A DNA stretch of 64,000 nt from Sphaerulina vaccinii (taxonomy: Eukaryota > Ascomycota > Dothideomycetes > Mycosphaerellales > Mycosphaerellaceae): contig JAKUDP010000002.1 of the NCBI GenBank assembly GCA_022570795.1, forward strand, positions 1,612,001 through 1,676,000. Direction: 5' to 3'. The notes beneath the pieces are model-generated. The model searched no databases. It had not been told where the DNA came from and saw only the letters and a list, made by a program, of their open reading frames with translations. This document shows positions 42,553 through 53,028 of this stretch, one piece after another; position 1 is the first letter of the stretch; each line of letters opens with the position of its first letter. The translations under genes and the position numbers were made by a program.

Positions 42553-43632
42553 TTACTGTAATCTTGCGCAAGCTCTGCCCAGCGATTGGGCGCAAGGGTC
42601 TGGCCAAAGAGAGAGTAATAAATCAGGTGAGAGGGCAATCGCTGCCACTTCAGACTTAGACTGATTTAGCAGCGCATGTCTCAGCCTCGTAGAGCTGATG
42701 GTTCTGTCCACATCGGTCATAGATGCCGAAACCAGAAACCTCATGAATACATCCTCAGTCTCTTTGTGTACGCAACACCATTTCCGTAGATATGATGCAT
42801 CCACCGCAACCCTGAAGGCCTTAGATGTCTCTTTGACGATTTCTATTCGATACCAAGTCAGTTTTGCGGGACTGTAGGAAAGGGAGAACATACCATGATC
42901 AGCCCACGCACTCGTCGCCTTGAGTCCAAGCAAGCGGAATTTGCATAACAGACGTGAAGCTGATGTTTGTATTCGCGCTTCTTCTTCCACTGTATCCCTT
43001 CCTACCTGTCTCCAGCATTCCCAACCCTGAAACGTGACCGGACGTCCGTAATTAGGTGAGGACCAGTATGCCTTCCTGCCTAGATTACTTATGATGAGTC
43101 CTTTAGATCCATATGAAAATTCAGATAACGGGGTAACAGGGTCGACCAGGTCTGGTCCGCAGAGCAGAACATATTGTATGTTGTAATCGTCTCGTTCTGC
43201 CTCTGCCACTAAAACTTGTTGAAACACGCCAAAGGCGAAATTGGAGCCCGAGAAGGTCCAAGCCCAGCCGTTTGGGAAGCCATGATGTCCAGCCCACAAG
43301 CTCGCCCTCTGACCCTGGTGAAGAATTGTGTCTACGATTTCTGACTCTTTATATTTTGCACCCACGAGACTGTCATCATGTGGGAAGACAAAGGCAGCAA
43401 CTAGATTGAGATCTAGGCCTGTATATCGAAATCCATGTACCAGGGTTTCCAAGTGTCCAACATGGGGTGGATTAAAAGAACCTGGATAAACTAAGACCCG
43501 GTTCACTCGATTTCGTTCCAAGCGTGGTGGAAAGTGTGAGATTCCGAAGTCGAATACACGCTCGAATACTGCTAACGGACGTCCAACGGCCGCCTGGTAA
43601 GCAATTCGAATGTACCTTTCGAGAGAAGCCAT
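42553..43632 (-). CDS. HIGH-superfamily nucleotidylyltransferase (NMNAT-like), intact
   Basis: A single exon of 359 residues from ATG 43,632. Diagnostic motifs are YPGSFNPPHVGH (49-60), the nucleotide-binding loop with HxGH, and TISSTRLRHAL near the C-terminus (ISSTRLR about 312-318), the second ATP-binding motif of nicotinamide-mononucleotide and cytidylyl transferases. The order and about 250-residue spacing suit this superfamily. The substrate cannot be read; NMN is most likely by motif, but the central region is longer than in standard NMNATs. No RIP-type stops. It could act in NAD salvage; no neighbouring NAD gene supports this. Confidence 0.85.
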   Translation of the reverse strand: MASLERYIRIAYQAAVGRPLAVFERVFDFGISHFPPRLERNRVNRVLVYPGSFNPPHVGHLETLVHGFRYTGLDLNLVAAFVFPHDDSLVGAKYKESEIVDTILHQGQRASLWAGHHGFPNGWAWTFSGSNFAFGVFQQVLVAEAERDDYNIQYVLLCGPDLVDPVTPLSEFSYGSKGLIISNLGRKAYWSSPNYGRPVTFQGWECWRQVGRDTVEEEARIQTSASRLLCKFRLLGLKATSAWADHGMFSLSYSPAKLTWYRIEIVKETSKAFRVAVDASYLRKWCCVHKETEDVFMRFLVSASMTDVDRTISSTRLRHALLNQSKSEVAAIALSPDLLLSLWPDPCAQSLGRACARLQ

Positions 43633-44132
43633 GCTTTACAAGGCTCGTCACTTTACGAATTTCAGGTGAAGAGGACAATGTAAGTAAGGAATCGTTGCAC
43701 AATCGGCGACGCAGTTGCCATGCGAGATGCACGGCCTTGCATGTATGCTCACCGGTCTTCTGCAAACGTAGGAGTCGACAGGAAGTCGAGAAGAAGTGGC
43801 AGATCTCGTGGCGTCAGAGACTCGTGGACTATCCTACTGGACGAGACCTGGCGTGGGGCAAGATGAGACATGGACCTTGGCTCGAACAAGAAAGGACTGT
43901 CGGGCGATGTTCCGCGTGGACGAAAGCCCGCATGGTGCGCTCTGTCCCGGACGAGGACCCGCAGCGACAAGGGCTCGCGAGCCCGAAGAGCCATTCAGGA
44001 ACCGGGATCTGACGAAGGAAAGCTTGTGTCGATCAGAGCATCAGCAATATGGATCGGCGAACCGTGTTTCACGGACCTGGAAGGCGTCCGCACAACGTAA
44101 GCAATGCATGAGTCACGTGCAAACTTTGTTCG

Positions 44133-44627
44133 TTGTTGGAGGTGGCACTAGTCCAAGAACGACGTTGGGATGAGCCGAGATCACGCTTCTTCGTACTCCC
44201 CCGTTCGCCAGCCCTCCGACAACTTTCTGTCATCACAGGCACATCCGCATGGCTTGGGTTCCATTCGCGTCGTGTGAATCCATTCGATGATATCGATCGG
44301 CTATTTCTCATGCCGGCCCAATGGGGAAAGATATCACCGTCCTCTTTGGCTTCGCTACTGAGCGTCCTGACAGCGCCAGGGATTCAGAATCGCCCAACAT
44401 GGCATCGCCTCGAGAGGGAACTATATCTATACACAACGCTGCGGCGCGCACGGCTGTTCATGGGCCTCGCGGATGAAAAAGAGCTTGCGATTGATGAGCT
44501 GCTGCTAACGAGTACTTTTGTTGCTGAGATGCCTCCAAATCCAGCTCAGACCATTTCTGGCAGAGTCGGCTTGATGGAATTCGGGTTGGGAGAAGAAGCT
44601 TTAGTGGCAGGATGGATCAGTCCGTGA
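44133..44627 (+). CDS. Hypothetical protein, probably a 3' exon
   Basis: An open frame of 164 codons beginning without an ATG; the first in-frame ATG is well inside, so an upstream exon is likely. The sequence is protein-like: Arg/Leu-rich helices, FDDIDRLFLMPAQWGKIS, and an acidic EKELAIDELLL helix. No family recognised. Upstream frames at 43,524-44,173 overlap in different phases and may hold the first exon. Confidence 0.35.
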   Translation: MLEVALVQERRWDEPRSRFFVLPRSPALRQLSVITGTSAWLGFHSRRVNPFDDIDRLFLMPAQWGKISPSSLASLLSVLTAPGIQNRPTWHRLERELYLYTTLRRARLFMGLADEKELAIDELLLTSTFVAEMPPNPAQTISGRVGLMEFGLGEEALVAGWISP

Positions 44628-44990
44628 CAGCGGTCAACGTTCTGTGCGGCGAAGATGCGATACGCAGATTTCTCAGATAGGCTGCACCTCGTTGCAATGC
44701 CGGTTACGTCATCTTCAACCGACCAAATGCAGCGCAACAGGGCGTCGCGAGCAGCAGGGGGCATTGATTCCGACGAGGAATATGATTTAGCACTATCGAC
44801 AAGCAGTGCGACTACTGCCGACGACGCAAAACCCGCTGCTCTAGTCAAACAATTTGTTCCTTCTGTAAGACGGTCGGGGTTGCTACAGCTTCCCTCACAA
44901 TGCTCGCTCATGGATCGCTGACCTGCTGACCCCGACACATCACTCAACCCATGGAATTCTTCCTTGAGTCACACAGCTGCCCTCACACCA

Positions 44991-46164
44991 CTAGTACCGA
45001 GTCCGACATCTGCAGCGAAACGAATAATCAAATCGTCCGAGATGAGATCCTTCTGCTTCGAAGAAGACGTTATTCTCGAGCGAACAATGCCTACAACGGC
45101 GAGCATTATTGACTTGTGTAACGAGGTGCACTTTGTCTTCCTGGGCTCTCCTATTTGCCTCCATCGCTGCCTCTTGGGCTATCAGGGATGAAGCGTGTGC
45201 AGCATCCCTTTCGTTGGATGTGATTTGATGCTGCATGACAAGATTGAAAAGAACATCCCGTAGCAGCTCAGGTAAACGTAGCGCAGTGTCCAAGAAGGAT
45301 GCGTCCTTGATAACTTGCTCTCCATGGCTTGCGATCGCCCTCGAGAGGCATGACCTTAATTCGAGGGCAGTTGATGGGACCGATGTGTACACTAAGAAGC
45401 ACACTTCGCCGAAATCCTGCAGGCAAATCTTGTCAAGAGCAGCCGCGAATTTGCTTACTGCCAAGCGCGTTAGATCTGGGATCTTGTAATAGTCTGCAAG
45501 TACGTATACGAGCGCATTCGCACGTAGGCGTTCATTTCTGCAGACAGCCATAGACTTGTTCGGAAGACTCATGGAACGCTGGCAGTGACTTTGGAGCTCA
45601 CCATCGCCGTTGGAGTTTGTCCCCTCTTGTTGTGGGAGGTCTGGAGTCTCAGACTGCCCGGTCCTTGGCGATGATGATAAGGTATGTTCTTCGATTACTC
45701 TAGTTTCCGCGGCAGAATATCTGGGCTGTATGCTAGTCTCCCGTCCTTCCTCCAGCTCAGTGCTCATGGCCATGGTGGGATGTCCATGCTGCAAGTGGTT
45801 AGGTTCTGGAGTTTTCCCATCGAATGTTGTAAGGCTTTCATCGTTGTAAACGCCGGTGTACAGATATGTGAGTGCACGTTGCAAGGTCACAAGGTTAGCA
45901 ACCTCCACCTCCACTGTTTTGGTGCTGCTCTCCTGCACATTATTGTAAGCATTGATAGCAACGAATTGATTCAACCTATACTCTGAATGTCCCGTCCGCT
46001 GCAGCAGCCCAGACTGGCGACCTCGCACATACGATTGCCCTGTGGACCAAAATCTTCTCCCCATGACAGATCAGAGCCAGATCTGCGAAGCGGCTCGTTC
46101 TCAGCAGCATCGCAACGTTTTTCGCCACGAGTCGTGCTCCCAAATCCAGATCCATCATTTCCAT
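44991..46164 (-). CDS. BTB/POZ-domain protein, two coding exons
   Basis: Exons 45,982-46,164 and 44,991-45,932 are joined across a 49-nt intron (gtatag...tgtgcag), giving 374 residues. The N-terminal BTB fold reads LLRTSRFADLALICHGEK, HRAIVCARSPVWAAA, then after the splice VANLVTLQRALTYLYTGVY. A long acidic Ser-rich insert follows, then a helical ANALVYVLADYYKIPDLTRLAVSKF region typical after fungal BTB domains, and a C-terminal C-R-H-C. BTB proteins dimerise and often recruit Cullin-3 ligases. A perfect gtaagt at 46,234-46,229 followed by ctgac and cacag indicates a further intron in the 5' leader. ATG 46,164 is the first in frame after it. Confidence 0.8.
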
Positions 46165-46234
46165 CGAAACACGCTGTGCTGCTCTAGTGGTCAGTCTGGT
46201 ATCTAATGACCAAATCAATTGTGCGACGACTTAC

Positions 46235-47181
46235 CTTTTGATACGCCAAAGTCTCCTCCGGTAGCTAACAATCAAGTTTCCATGCTATAATATAAGTCGC
46301 GAGCTCTTGTAACGTGGGAAGAGACGGCGTCCTGCAAGTTCGAGCTCTTATTGCGGAGTCCAACACCCAGTGCGAAATATGTTGCTTGGACGAACATCCT
46401 CGGAAGGTGTGCCAGGGATTCCTATTGGTCTGGCACTGTTTTCTGCAGTACTGAGCTTTGCTACTATGCATAGCTTATTGCTAATCATCCTGGAGACGAC
46501 TTGTTGCGCCTCCCTCCAATTGCATGCTCGTAGCTTTCGAGTATGCAGTATGCACGCTCTTGCTCCACCTGCGATTGGACCTAAATTCGGGACACTAATG
46601 TGCGAGGGCCAATAAATGACTGTTAGCGACACCACGAGCTCCTGGAGAGTCACTGCCGCCCTTGATACGGATACTCACTTTGCATTGTGTGCATAATTAT
46701 ATGGTGCACAAGGATTGGTCGCTGATCTGATCGCTGGCTTCGCTTCTGCTGCAATAACAACAAGATGAACGGCTGTCGCACTCCTCGACTGGCAGCGCGT
46801 CACACATGTATTTCGTGAGTTAAGCTACTGTATGTGGTGAAAGGTGACACCGCACCTGGAGGATGCGGGTGCGGAGTGGAGGTGTCGGGTCGCCGCGGCC
46901 AGAAGCGACAGCCAATCCCTTTCTTGCGCACTTGATTTATGCACAGCGGAATGGACCAAGCTAAGCGGAACGAATTGATAGGGCACAAACTGCCGCAGCA
47001 CGAAGCGTAGCAGCTCTCGTGGTCGATCACCGCCTGCTAGACACAGACCGCGGAGAGTCCAGTCCAGCGAGCAGAGTCTCGGGACTTCTGCCATGACCAT
47101 TCTGCCCTCTATTAGCGTGGGCAGAATGGTCTTGGCGATGGGCAGAGTGGTCTTGGCGGAAGCGCTTACAGAGCTGAAACT
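46235..47181. other. Intergenic region, no supported gene
   Basis: It contains the probable 5' leader of the BTB gene at its left end. Frames of 80-100 codons occur on both strands (for example 46,348-46,653 minus and 46,825-47,100 minus), without recognisable motifs. Confidence 0.35.
47118..47159. repeat. Two-unit 21-bp tandem repeat
   Basis: Units 47,118-47,138 and 47,139-47,159 differ at two positions (tgggcagaatggtcttggcg versus tgggcagagtggtcttggcg in the first 20 bases). Confidence 0.7.
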
Positions 47182-47427
47182 TCAGGGAAACGCACAGGAT
47201 TCCTGCACGACTTTACGACTTACTGGTTTCGGCGAATCACAAGATAGCATAATAAGAGCGTGTACCCAGCCACTGGAAGTCGCCCAAGTGCTGATATGTT
47301 GTCTGGCGGCGACCTCGATGGGGACAAATTTTTTGTCACTTTGGATCTCGACATCATTCCCCAAAATCCCTCCATCCCGGCAGCTTACCCGGGAGTAAAG
47401 AACGTATTGTGTCGAGTTTGAAGCCAT
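47182..47427 (-). CDS. Hypothetical protein
   Basis: An 81-codon frame from ATG 47,427 with balanced composition (MASNSTQYVLYSRVSC...). No signal peptide or known motif. It could be a first exon; nothing in its neighbourhood indicates a role. Confidence 0.25.
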   Translation of the reverse strand: MASNSTQYVLYSRVSCRDGGILGNDVEIQSDKKFVPIEVAARQHISTWATSSGWVHALIMLSCDSPKPVSRKVVQESCAFP

Positions 47428-47789
47428 CACGGGAGATAGGCGAGCCCACTTCTTCGCTCACTACACTGACGCCTCTTTGGGACATGTAAAGAATTTGTAT
47501 CCGAAGTGGGCCAAATTGAAAGGACTTTAAGTGCAGACTGTCAACAGCTCGATCCACTGTTCTCGCACTGCGTCCACGGCTCTCGTGTCAAAGTTCCGCA
47601 GAATCTCGAAGACCCGGCCGATCCAGTTTTGAATACTCCGCCATTTGTCCTCGATGTGCTCAATGAGCACGCCACGAGCCGGATGGCCGTCACGGCAATT
47701 GAAAGCGCTGGACTTCCTTTGGACCATAGCGCTCTAGACCAGGTCGAACTGCATTATACTCGTCGGCGAAATCCCCAGGCTCGGCGTCT

Positions 47790-48053
47790 TTGCAGGCGGG
47801 TATCGAGGCGCAAGACTGTCCTGATCGCGCTTCCTCAACGTCAGCAGCATCAGACCCACGTGCAAAGAAAGAAGGAGCCATACGATCTGGAACGGGAAAG
47901 CGGATTGGGATGATTTTGTCCCAAGCAATGCCCGCACGCTTCAAGACAAAAAGCGATCTGGACGGACACGTAAACACCCATACACTAGCCTTCCATGATG
48001 CTCCGCATGCCTTCGTGAGAAACGGTGACTGTGGACAGATTACACGCTTCTGA
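47790..48053 (+). pseudogene. Possible C2H2 zinc-finger fragment
   Basis: The frame lacks an ATG at its start. It contains FKTKSDLDGHVNTHT, the helix half of a C2H2 finger with both histidines, but the expected Cys pair upstream is not present in this frame. Either the finger is broken or an upstream exon carries the cysteines. Frames on both strands overlap here, so the call is weak. Confidence 0.3.
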
Positions 48054-48290
48054 CGACAAATCTGAACGGGGCCACGCAGAATGGCGATGTCTGAGTAGGC
48101 GTCACTGTGTCTCAAGCTATAGCGTTCAGTGATCGTTCCACGTATCGATGATAAAACATTCTTGGTGATTACGCTTTCCGTGTTGCGAGAGTGGACTTCC
48201 TCGGGGGGGCGTAAGTTTAGTCAGCACTTAGACTACGTATCCTCTTGGACGGCGAACTTGCCTTCTCAGTCTGATCATTGACTTGACTTC

Positions 48291-48572
48291 TCACAAGCTG
48301 ATTCCAACAGTCTCTACCGAATCTCCATGTACGGCATTGAAATGATCCCACATACCTAGGTCGGAATCGAAGCTCTCATGGTCTTTACCTAATATCCCGT
48401 CGCAAACAAAACAATACCAGAGATGGCCATGCGAATCTGGCGTGCCCAAGGCATTTGCACGCTTCACAAAACCATTTCCGTGGATGCTGCGCACATGTTC
48501 AACAACCTCTGCAAGATCCTCGGTGTAGAATCAATGGCAGATTGCGCCTCTGCAGCTGAAAAATGGTGGCAT
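48291..48572 (-). pseudogene. C2H2-like zinc-finger protein, broken paralog
   Basis: From ATG 48,572 (MPPFFSCRGAIC...) the frame matches the intact paralog at 41,461 (MPRLFSCTDETSQ...). It meets TGA at 48,531-48,533 exactly where the paralog has Trp, then continues with FYTEDLAEVVEHVRSIHG, ALGTPDSHGH, WYCFVC and MWDHFNAVH before its own stop. The finger cysteines and histidines are retained, so the gene was disabled by one nonsense change. Opposite strand to the paralog, 6.5 kb away. Confidence 0.75.
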
Positions 48573-48589
48573 GTCTGGTGTCGATGATC

Positions 48590-48841
48590 TCAGGATAAGC
48601 TTTCGCAAAAAGCGCTTGCTTGCTTCGGAGAAGATGTCCTTGTATTGACTTTCCAGTTTGCACTCCTGCAAAAATAGACTTGGAAGCCTAGGATGAGCAT
48701 ATCAGAAATTTTCGAACGCCGCGGGTGATAAGCTTTGATATGAGTTCTTAAATCTGTGGAAGTGCAACGCTGTGGGTGCTTGCAGAAATCGGAAGTCAAG
48801 CCGCGCCACGGCCCCAATACAGGCATATCCCTGCGCCTGCT
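48590..48841 (-). pseudogene. Possible zinc-finger exon upstream of the broken C2H2 gene
   Basis: The minus-strand frame contains FCKHPQRCTSTDLRTHIKAYH, which has C-x4-C and H-x4-H spacing like a C2H2 finger, and ends with a stop at 48,590 just before the ATG of the broken paralog. The upstream limit is unknown. It could be a separate decayed gene or an earlier exon. Confidence 0.3.
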
Positions 48842-49049
48842 CCAAGTGCTTTCCAGGATCCCACGCCGTCGTATGCATTGTGCTCCACAACTCATTACCG
48901 GAGGACTGCTTCGACCATATTCCCGCAGCCAATCGACATTCCTTGAGCCAGTACGGCCCATCGAACTATGCAGCCGAGAGAGGAGGAAGCATGTCGGGAA
49001 AAGGGACTGCAATACCAACGATGAGAACGCCTTACAAGACGATGGCTTC

Positions 49050-49430
49050 ATGACAAAGATCCTCGCCAAGCCGGAGAACGGGCAATATATGCTCGGCCAC
49101 AAGCTGGGCGAGGGAGGCTTCGGAATGGTGTTCTTGGGTATGTGCGGAATGGGAGTGCCGCTGCGTCCTGACCGCAATGACTAGTACAGGAAGAGATACT
49201 ATCGGGGGAAGAGAGGTTGTCCTGAAGCTCGAACACCGGTCGGTCGTGCCGTCCATACTTGTTGCAGAAAGTTGCAGCATCTCGCGGGATTTCCGGAGAT
49301 GTTCTGGTATGGATGGCGTTCGCGGCCGCAAAGCTGCAAGTCCAGCACACATAGGAGCTCGATGGAATTGCTCGGAACATGCAGACTCTGGCGAATAGAA
49401 TCGGTTTCGTTCAGGCGAGCTGAATTGCAT
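49050..49430 (+). pseudogene. Casein-kinase-1-like protein kinase, 5' remnant
   Basis: Exon 1 (ATG 49,050 to 49,137) encodes NGQYMLGHKLGEGGFGMVFLG, the CK1-type glycine loop. The intron is 49,138-49,189 (gtatgt...tacag). Exon 2 continues RDTIGGREVVLKLEHRSVVPS, with the beta-3 lysine. The frame then shifts near 49,270, and kinase-like sequence appears in the next frame (LAGFPEMFWYGWR, SSMELLG). No catalytic loop, DFG or C-lobe could be found. The copy is truncated and frameshifted, and not related to the kinase at 34,354 beyond the fold. Confidence 0.65.
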
Positions 49431-49753
49431 TAGTGCACGACAAGCTAGTGATGGTGAAAGCGAGCTGAGCTGAGGGCGGCCAATATTTTCGCAACACACA
49501 ATAGTGCATGCTAAGCGGGGTGGTATCCAAACCATTGGCTATTCCCCGGAACCCCACATAGCCTTACTGCCTTCACGTGCGTTGTCTGATACTCCCCACA
49601 ACGCCATACGCTTTGCTTCAGTCTGCATACCAACTTTGTCCGATCTCTGGATCGGTTGCTTCTGCTGATGACGATGGCATACAATCGCGAACAAGTCCTC
49701 GGTATGTAAGGTCTCGGTTGTGGGAAGGACAGGAGGTTGATGACGAGTAGCAA

Positions 49754-50360
49754 ATGCATTTAAATGCACTTTACAGCATGATCAACCACAAAGATCCGCC
49801 GCTTTCACTCGAGGTCGTTGTAATGGGCAAGGGAACAACCTTCCAAGCTGTGGTATTGTTTGACCACGTCCGTAATCGCGATCAAAAGCATGCGTTTCTG
49901 CGAGGAAGAGACGCACCGAACGCTGCTGTAGCGCTAGAGCGACTACAGGCGATGACCACGACTATGCTCAAGGACTTGTGGCGTGACAAAGTGGAGGCGG
50001 AACCGGGCACCGAAATGATAGAAGGGCCCGGTGGTTGGTACAACCGTCCCCAGCAAATTTGATGCGAAAAATGGTGGACGGATGGCTCGGCGGTACTGTG
50101 CAAGTGAGGGTGTGGTCCAGATGGACGCTCGACCAAGCTTGAAATTCAACGGGGTTCAGGTTTTGCTTTCGAGTATGGACAGACGCACCCTGTCGACAGA
50201 GTTTGACTCGGATTCGTGCTTTGCAGAGGAGCCTAGCATCTTCCTTTTTCCCGCCTTGCAGACTATAACACGCGTTGATGGACTGATCCTCCGACCGATC
50301 GAGATGGGGGTTGGGGTTACTAGATGCGGCACTTGCTTCCAAAGACTAGGAATTTTTTAG
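49754..50360 (+). pseudogene. Hypothetical gene, two overlapping frames
   Basis: Frame one (49,754-50,062, true ATG) and frame two (about 50,031-50,360) overlap in different phases and both look protein-like. A single-base indel or an unrecognised intron around 50,030-50,060 could join them. An upstream gtatgt...gagtag intron ending at 49,750 is possible. No family recognised. Confidence 0.3.
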
Positions 50361-50532
50361 AGTCCTACAAACATCTTCGAGAAAGTTGTATATGCGCGGT
50401 GTTGTGCTGAACATACATTTCGCTATTGGGATACAGTCCTGGACAAGCACGGATCTACCCTGACCCTAGTTGGTTGAAATGCGTATTAGCAGTGTCAAAA
50501 TCACGACTCGCATATGCAATTAGAAATCTCTG

Positions 50533-50892
50533 ATGACACCAAACTATTCGCAATGTTCATTGGGAGGAAATATGCATTGTGTCGAAGCACATTCGATGGG
50601 ACAAGGATCTTGCGGCGCTTTCACTGAGCCTAAAAGGTCAATGCTCACATCACCGTCGTACGTGCTGACACGGATGCCAAAACATATCGCGCTGTTCTGT
50701 CCGTGCTTTGAACGAGACCGCGACAAGATGACTATCGAGGCAGGCACGCAGGATTACCAAAATGCTCACGACAGAGAAGGGACTGCGCGCTGTGACGACG
50801 TGCTTCTTAAAACAGGATATCCTACGGCACTTCTCACTAGTTCGGGAAATGGTGAAGAGAAAAGGACGACCGGGGAGGAGAAGGGAGCATGA
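50533..50892 (+). CDS. Hypothetical protein
   Basis: A 119-codon frame from a true ATG with eight or so cysteines but no signal peptide, and a charged, Glu/Arg/Lys-rich C-terminus. No recognised motif. It converges with the minus-strand frame ending at 50,914. Confidence 0.25.
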   Translation: MTPNYSQCSLGGNMHCVEAHSMGQGSCGAFTEPKRSMLTSPSYVLTRMPKHIALFCPCFERDRDKMTIEAGTQDYQNAHDREGTARCDDVLLKTGYPTALLTSSGNGEEKRTTGEEKGA

Positions 50893-50913
50893 TGTCGATG
50901 ACTCCAAAGCACA

Positions 50914-51294
50914 TCAGTCTTCGGCGAACGCATCAACGCAAAGGTCGTAGTTGACAATTACTTCTCGACGCACAGCAGACCACATAAGGGCGTCCTCGCT
51001 CCTCCAACCCCCACCAATGCCTTCGTTGCTACAGCTGCGGCAATATTCTTCATTGCTTTTGCCATGTTTCCCTGCAGGACAGTAGAAGACTGCGGTCTGT
51101 TGAGTGATGGCCGTCATCATCAAATCCATGTTGCCGAATGTTGTTGCTTCAAGGAAGCGCCGATCATCACACAGGATTATACGACCATCCGAATCTGAGA
51201 GCGTGTATTTGGTAACAGTCGACCGGTCTTGCGATAAGACGGCTACGTATCGGATCTGGACCGCCTCCAGGTATTTTTTTTTGAACGTATCCAT
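50914..51294 (-). CDS. Hypothetical protein
   Basis: A 126-codon frame from ATG 51,294 (MDTFKKKYLEAVQIRYVAVL...). The composition suits a soluble folded protein, with four cysteines in its centre (YCPAGKHG..., YCRSC). No family recognised. It may continue upstream through an intron, since another minus-strand frame (51,167-51,433) overlaps its start. Confidence 0.35.
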   Translation of the reverse strand: MDTFKKKYLEAVQIRYVAVLSQDRSTVTKYTLSDSDGRIILCDDRRFLEATTFGNMDLMMTAITQQTAVFYCPAGKHGKSNEEYCRSCSNEGIGGGWRSEDALMWSAVRREVIVNYDLCVDAFAED

Positions 51295-51439
51295 TTGCAC
51301 AAACGATGAATGCCGAAGAACTCTGCCTCTCCGAGCAATCGCTGGTATAGCGCAATATCATGCCCTTGCACGTTATCAGAGAATAGAGGCAGCACCCCGC
51401 TACGGAGATAGCTAAGAATGTGGGATCACTCACTCGCTG

Positions 51440-52157
51440 GTGATCGAGTGATCACGGAGGGCTGTGGTCAGAAAAACACGAACATAGCGAGAAGCACACT
51501 TTTTGGAATTCAGTAGTACAACAGTACAATACACGTCTGCACGCGGCCGTGACGGCATCTGTGGGCTTCTGCGCGTCCCTCCGCGTAGATGTGCCTGCAG
51601 AGATGCCGTCGCGGTCGCGGGAGACGAAAGGCCACCGAACACCGAGAGCACGAAACGAACAGAACGCGTGAAATGGAGTCGGCGACAGCAGCAGCGCTGT
51701 GAACGACTCGCCGGCAATACGGATGGGACGACGAAGCCCAGACACACAACAATACTACAGCAGCAACACATAGTCACCGATAGGCTTCTGGCCAGTCTAT
51801 CACCAACCCCTGACAACGTCTGCGATGTCCCACATCGACGGGCCTCGAAGAGAACGGTATCATCTCCTCCACGAATCAAACACTAGACACCCGTCATGCT
51901 ACGGTCGATGCCACAACAATACTGCGGTCACCAGACAGCCTCGTCCACTGTCGCCCCCCAACCCCGTAAAGAAGGGCTGCCCCCCTTCGACACACCCGAC
52001 AATGTCTAAGGAGATTCGCGATAGAGCTCTTATGCTCAGTAATTCGACGCCTCGTACGAGCGGAAAATCTTATCTGTGGAGCTGGACGATGACTTGCGGC
52101 GCTGCTAGCCCGCCGACAACATACGACGCAAGAGGAGAGAAACACAGGGCCATATAG
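51440..52157 (+). repeat. Low-copy coding repeat, copy 2 (inverted relative to 33.1-33.9 kb)
   Basis: DNA-level similarity to 33,055-33,900 in inverted orientation. The plus-strand frame 51,825-52,157 carries STHPTMSKEIRDRA and SNSTPRTSG, matching copy 1. Upstream the shared segment RTVSSPPRIKH lies in a different frame, and a stretch around 51,893-51,955 is absent from copy 1, so this copy is frameshifted and probably dead. It ends with a stop at 52,157. Confidence 0.55.
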
Positions 52158-52431
52158 GAACCTAGTAGGAGGCAACAAAATCATACAGACATAACTCGAA
52201 GTACACATCCACGCCTATAGAGGGGAATTGTTTGGGTCAGAACAAGCAGACGATGCCGAGCATTAGGGGGAGACTGTATGTAGATGGTCGCAGACATGGT
52301 GTGAAGACACCGTTAGAGCCACAACAAACGGGAACACAATAAGAGTCTCAACATCGGACACAAGAAGTAAATAGAGGAGATGCACAAGAAGACACTCATT
52401 AGGGAAATGTAAATAGTCAGATATAGAGACA
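52158..52431. other. Intergenic region
   Basis: No frame or motif of note. A-rich plus strand. Confidence 0.35.
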
Positions 52432-52720
52432 GACTACAAGCAGAGGCGAGGGAACAGCTGGTCGTGCTATCGGTACGGCGAAGTGGGGCACGCTGACGCT
52501 GTCAGTGTTGCTTCGGCTGTTTGCCAATCCTCTGCATCCGGGCATGGCCAGCATTGATACCGCAGGCTGCAACCGTGTAGGAATCAACCAACCAACCAAC
52601 TATTGAAAGAGGCAGCCGGCGACAGATAGGGCGATGTGTCCTTCCTCTTAGGTGGGAAAAGTCGGAAGAAAGACCCAAGGACGGGACTACCAGTTGATGG
52701 AGATAGATGGCGGCCAAACG
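52432..52720 (+). mobile_element. LINE 5' UTR / ORF1-start fragment
   Basis: The segment cgggcatggcc...gctgcaaccgtgtagg, followed by accaaccaacc and ggcgacagatag, parallels 23,858-23,940 upstream of the intact LINE ORF1. An atggcggcc at about 52,708 is in the position of the ORF1 start. The fragment is 3'-truncated. LINE 5' UTRs carry internal promoters; it points away from the LINE body and toward the downstream gene region. Confidence 0.55.
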
Positions 52721-53028
52721 TAGAGATGGTGCGGGCCACAATTACGTTCCTTAAGAGTACGGGCAGGTTTGCACCTCGGAGCCCAACGTCAGATGTCTAA
52801 CAGTGCTCTCACCGAGTGGCTCTCCCGGTCACACTCGCACAAAAACTGATGTGGGAATATTTCTGAGCCAAGGCAGCAAACGAGAGCATAAATGGAAGGT
52901 CAACGTTGAAGGACAGCTCATACGGACATTAGATCTGTGCATAGCTAGAATAAATGACATAACATAACATACTCGTACTCGCAAGTGATCCACTCGACTT
53001 CCATAGCTGTCTCTACCATTTCTCCTAA

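Noticed and set aside
43524..44173. Plus-strand frames with KKWQISW resembling a LINE segment (WKWQTSW at about 23.18 kb)
   Set aside because: The resemblance covers only about eight residues and does not extend in either direction.
44546..44947. 133-codon minus-strand frame
   Set aside because: It overlaps the plus-strand frame 44,133-44,627 and the 3' side of the BTB gene, has no motif, and may be chance.
33055..52157. A large palindrome: inverted pairs 33/51.5 kb and 41.5/48.3 kb nested in order
   Set aside because: The midpoints of the two pairs differ by more than 2 kb and the intervening genes are not duplicated, so a single inverted duplication does not explain them.
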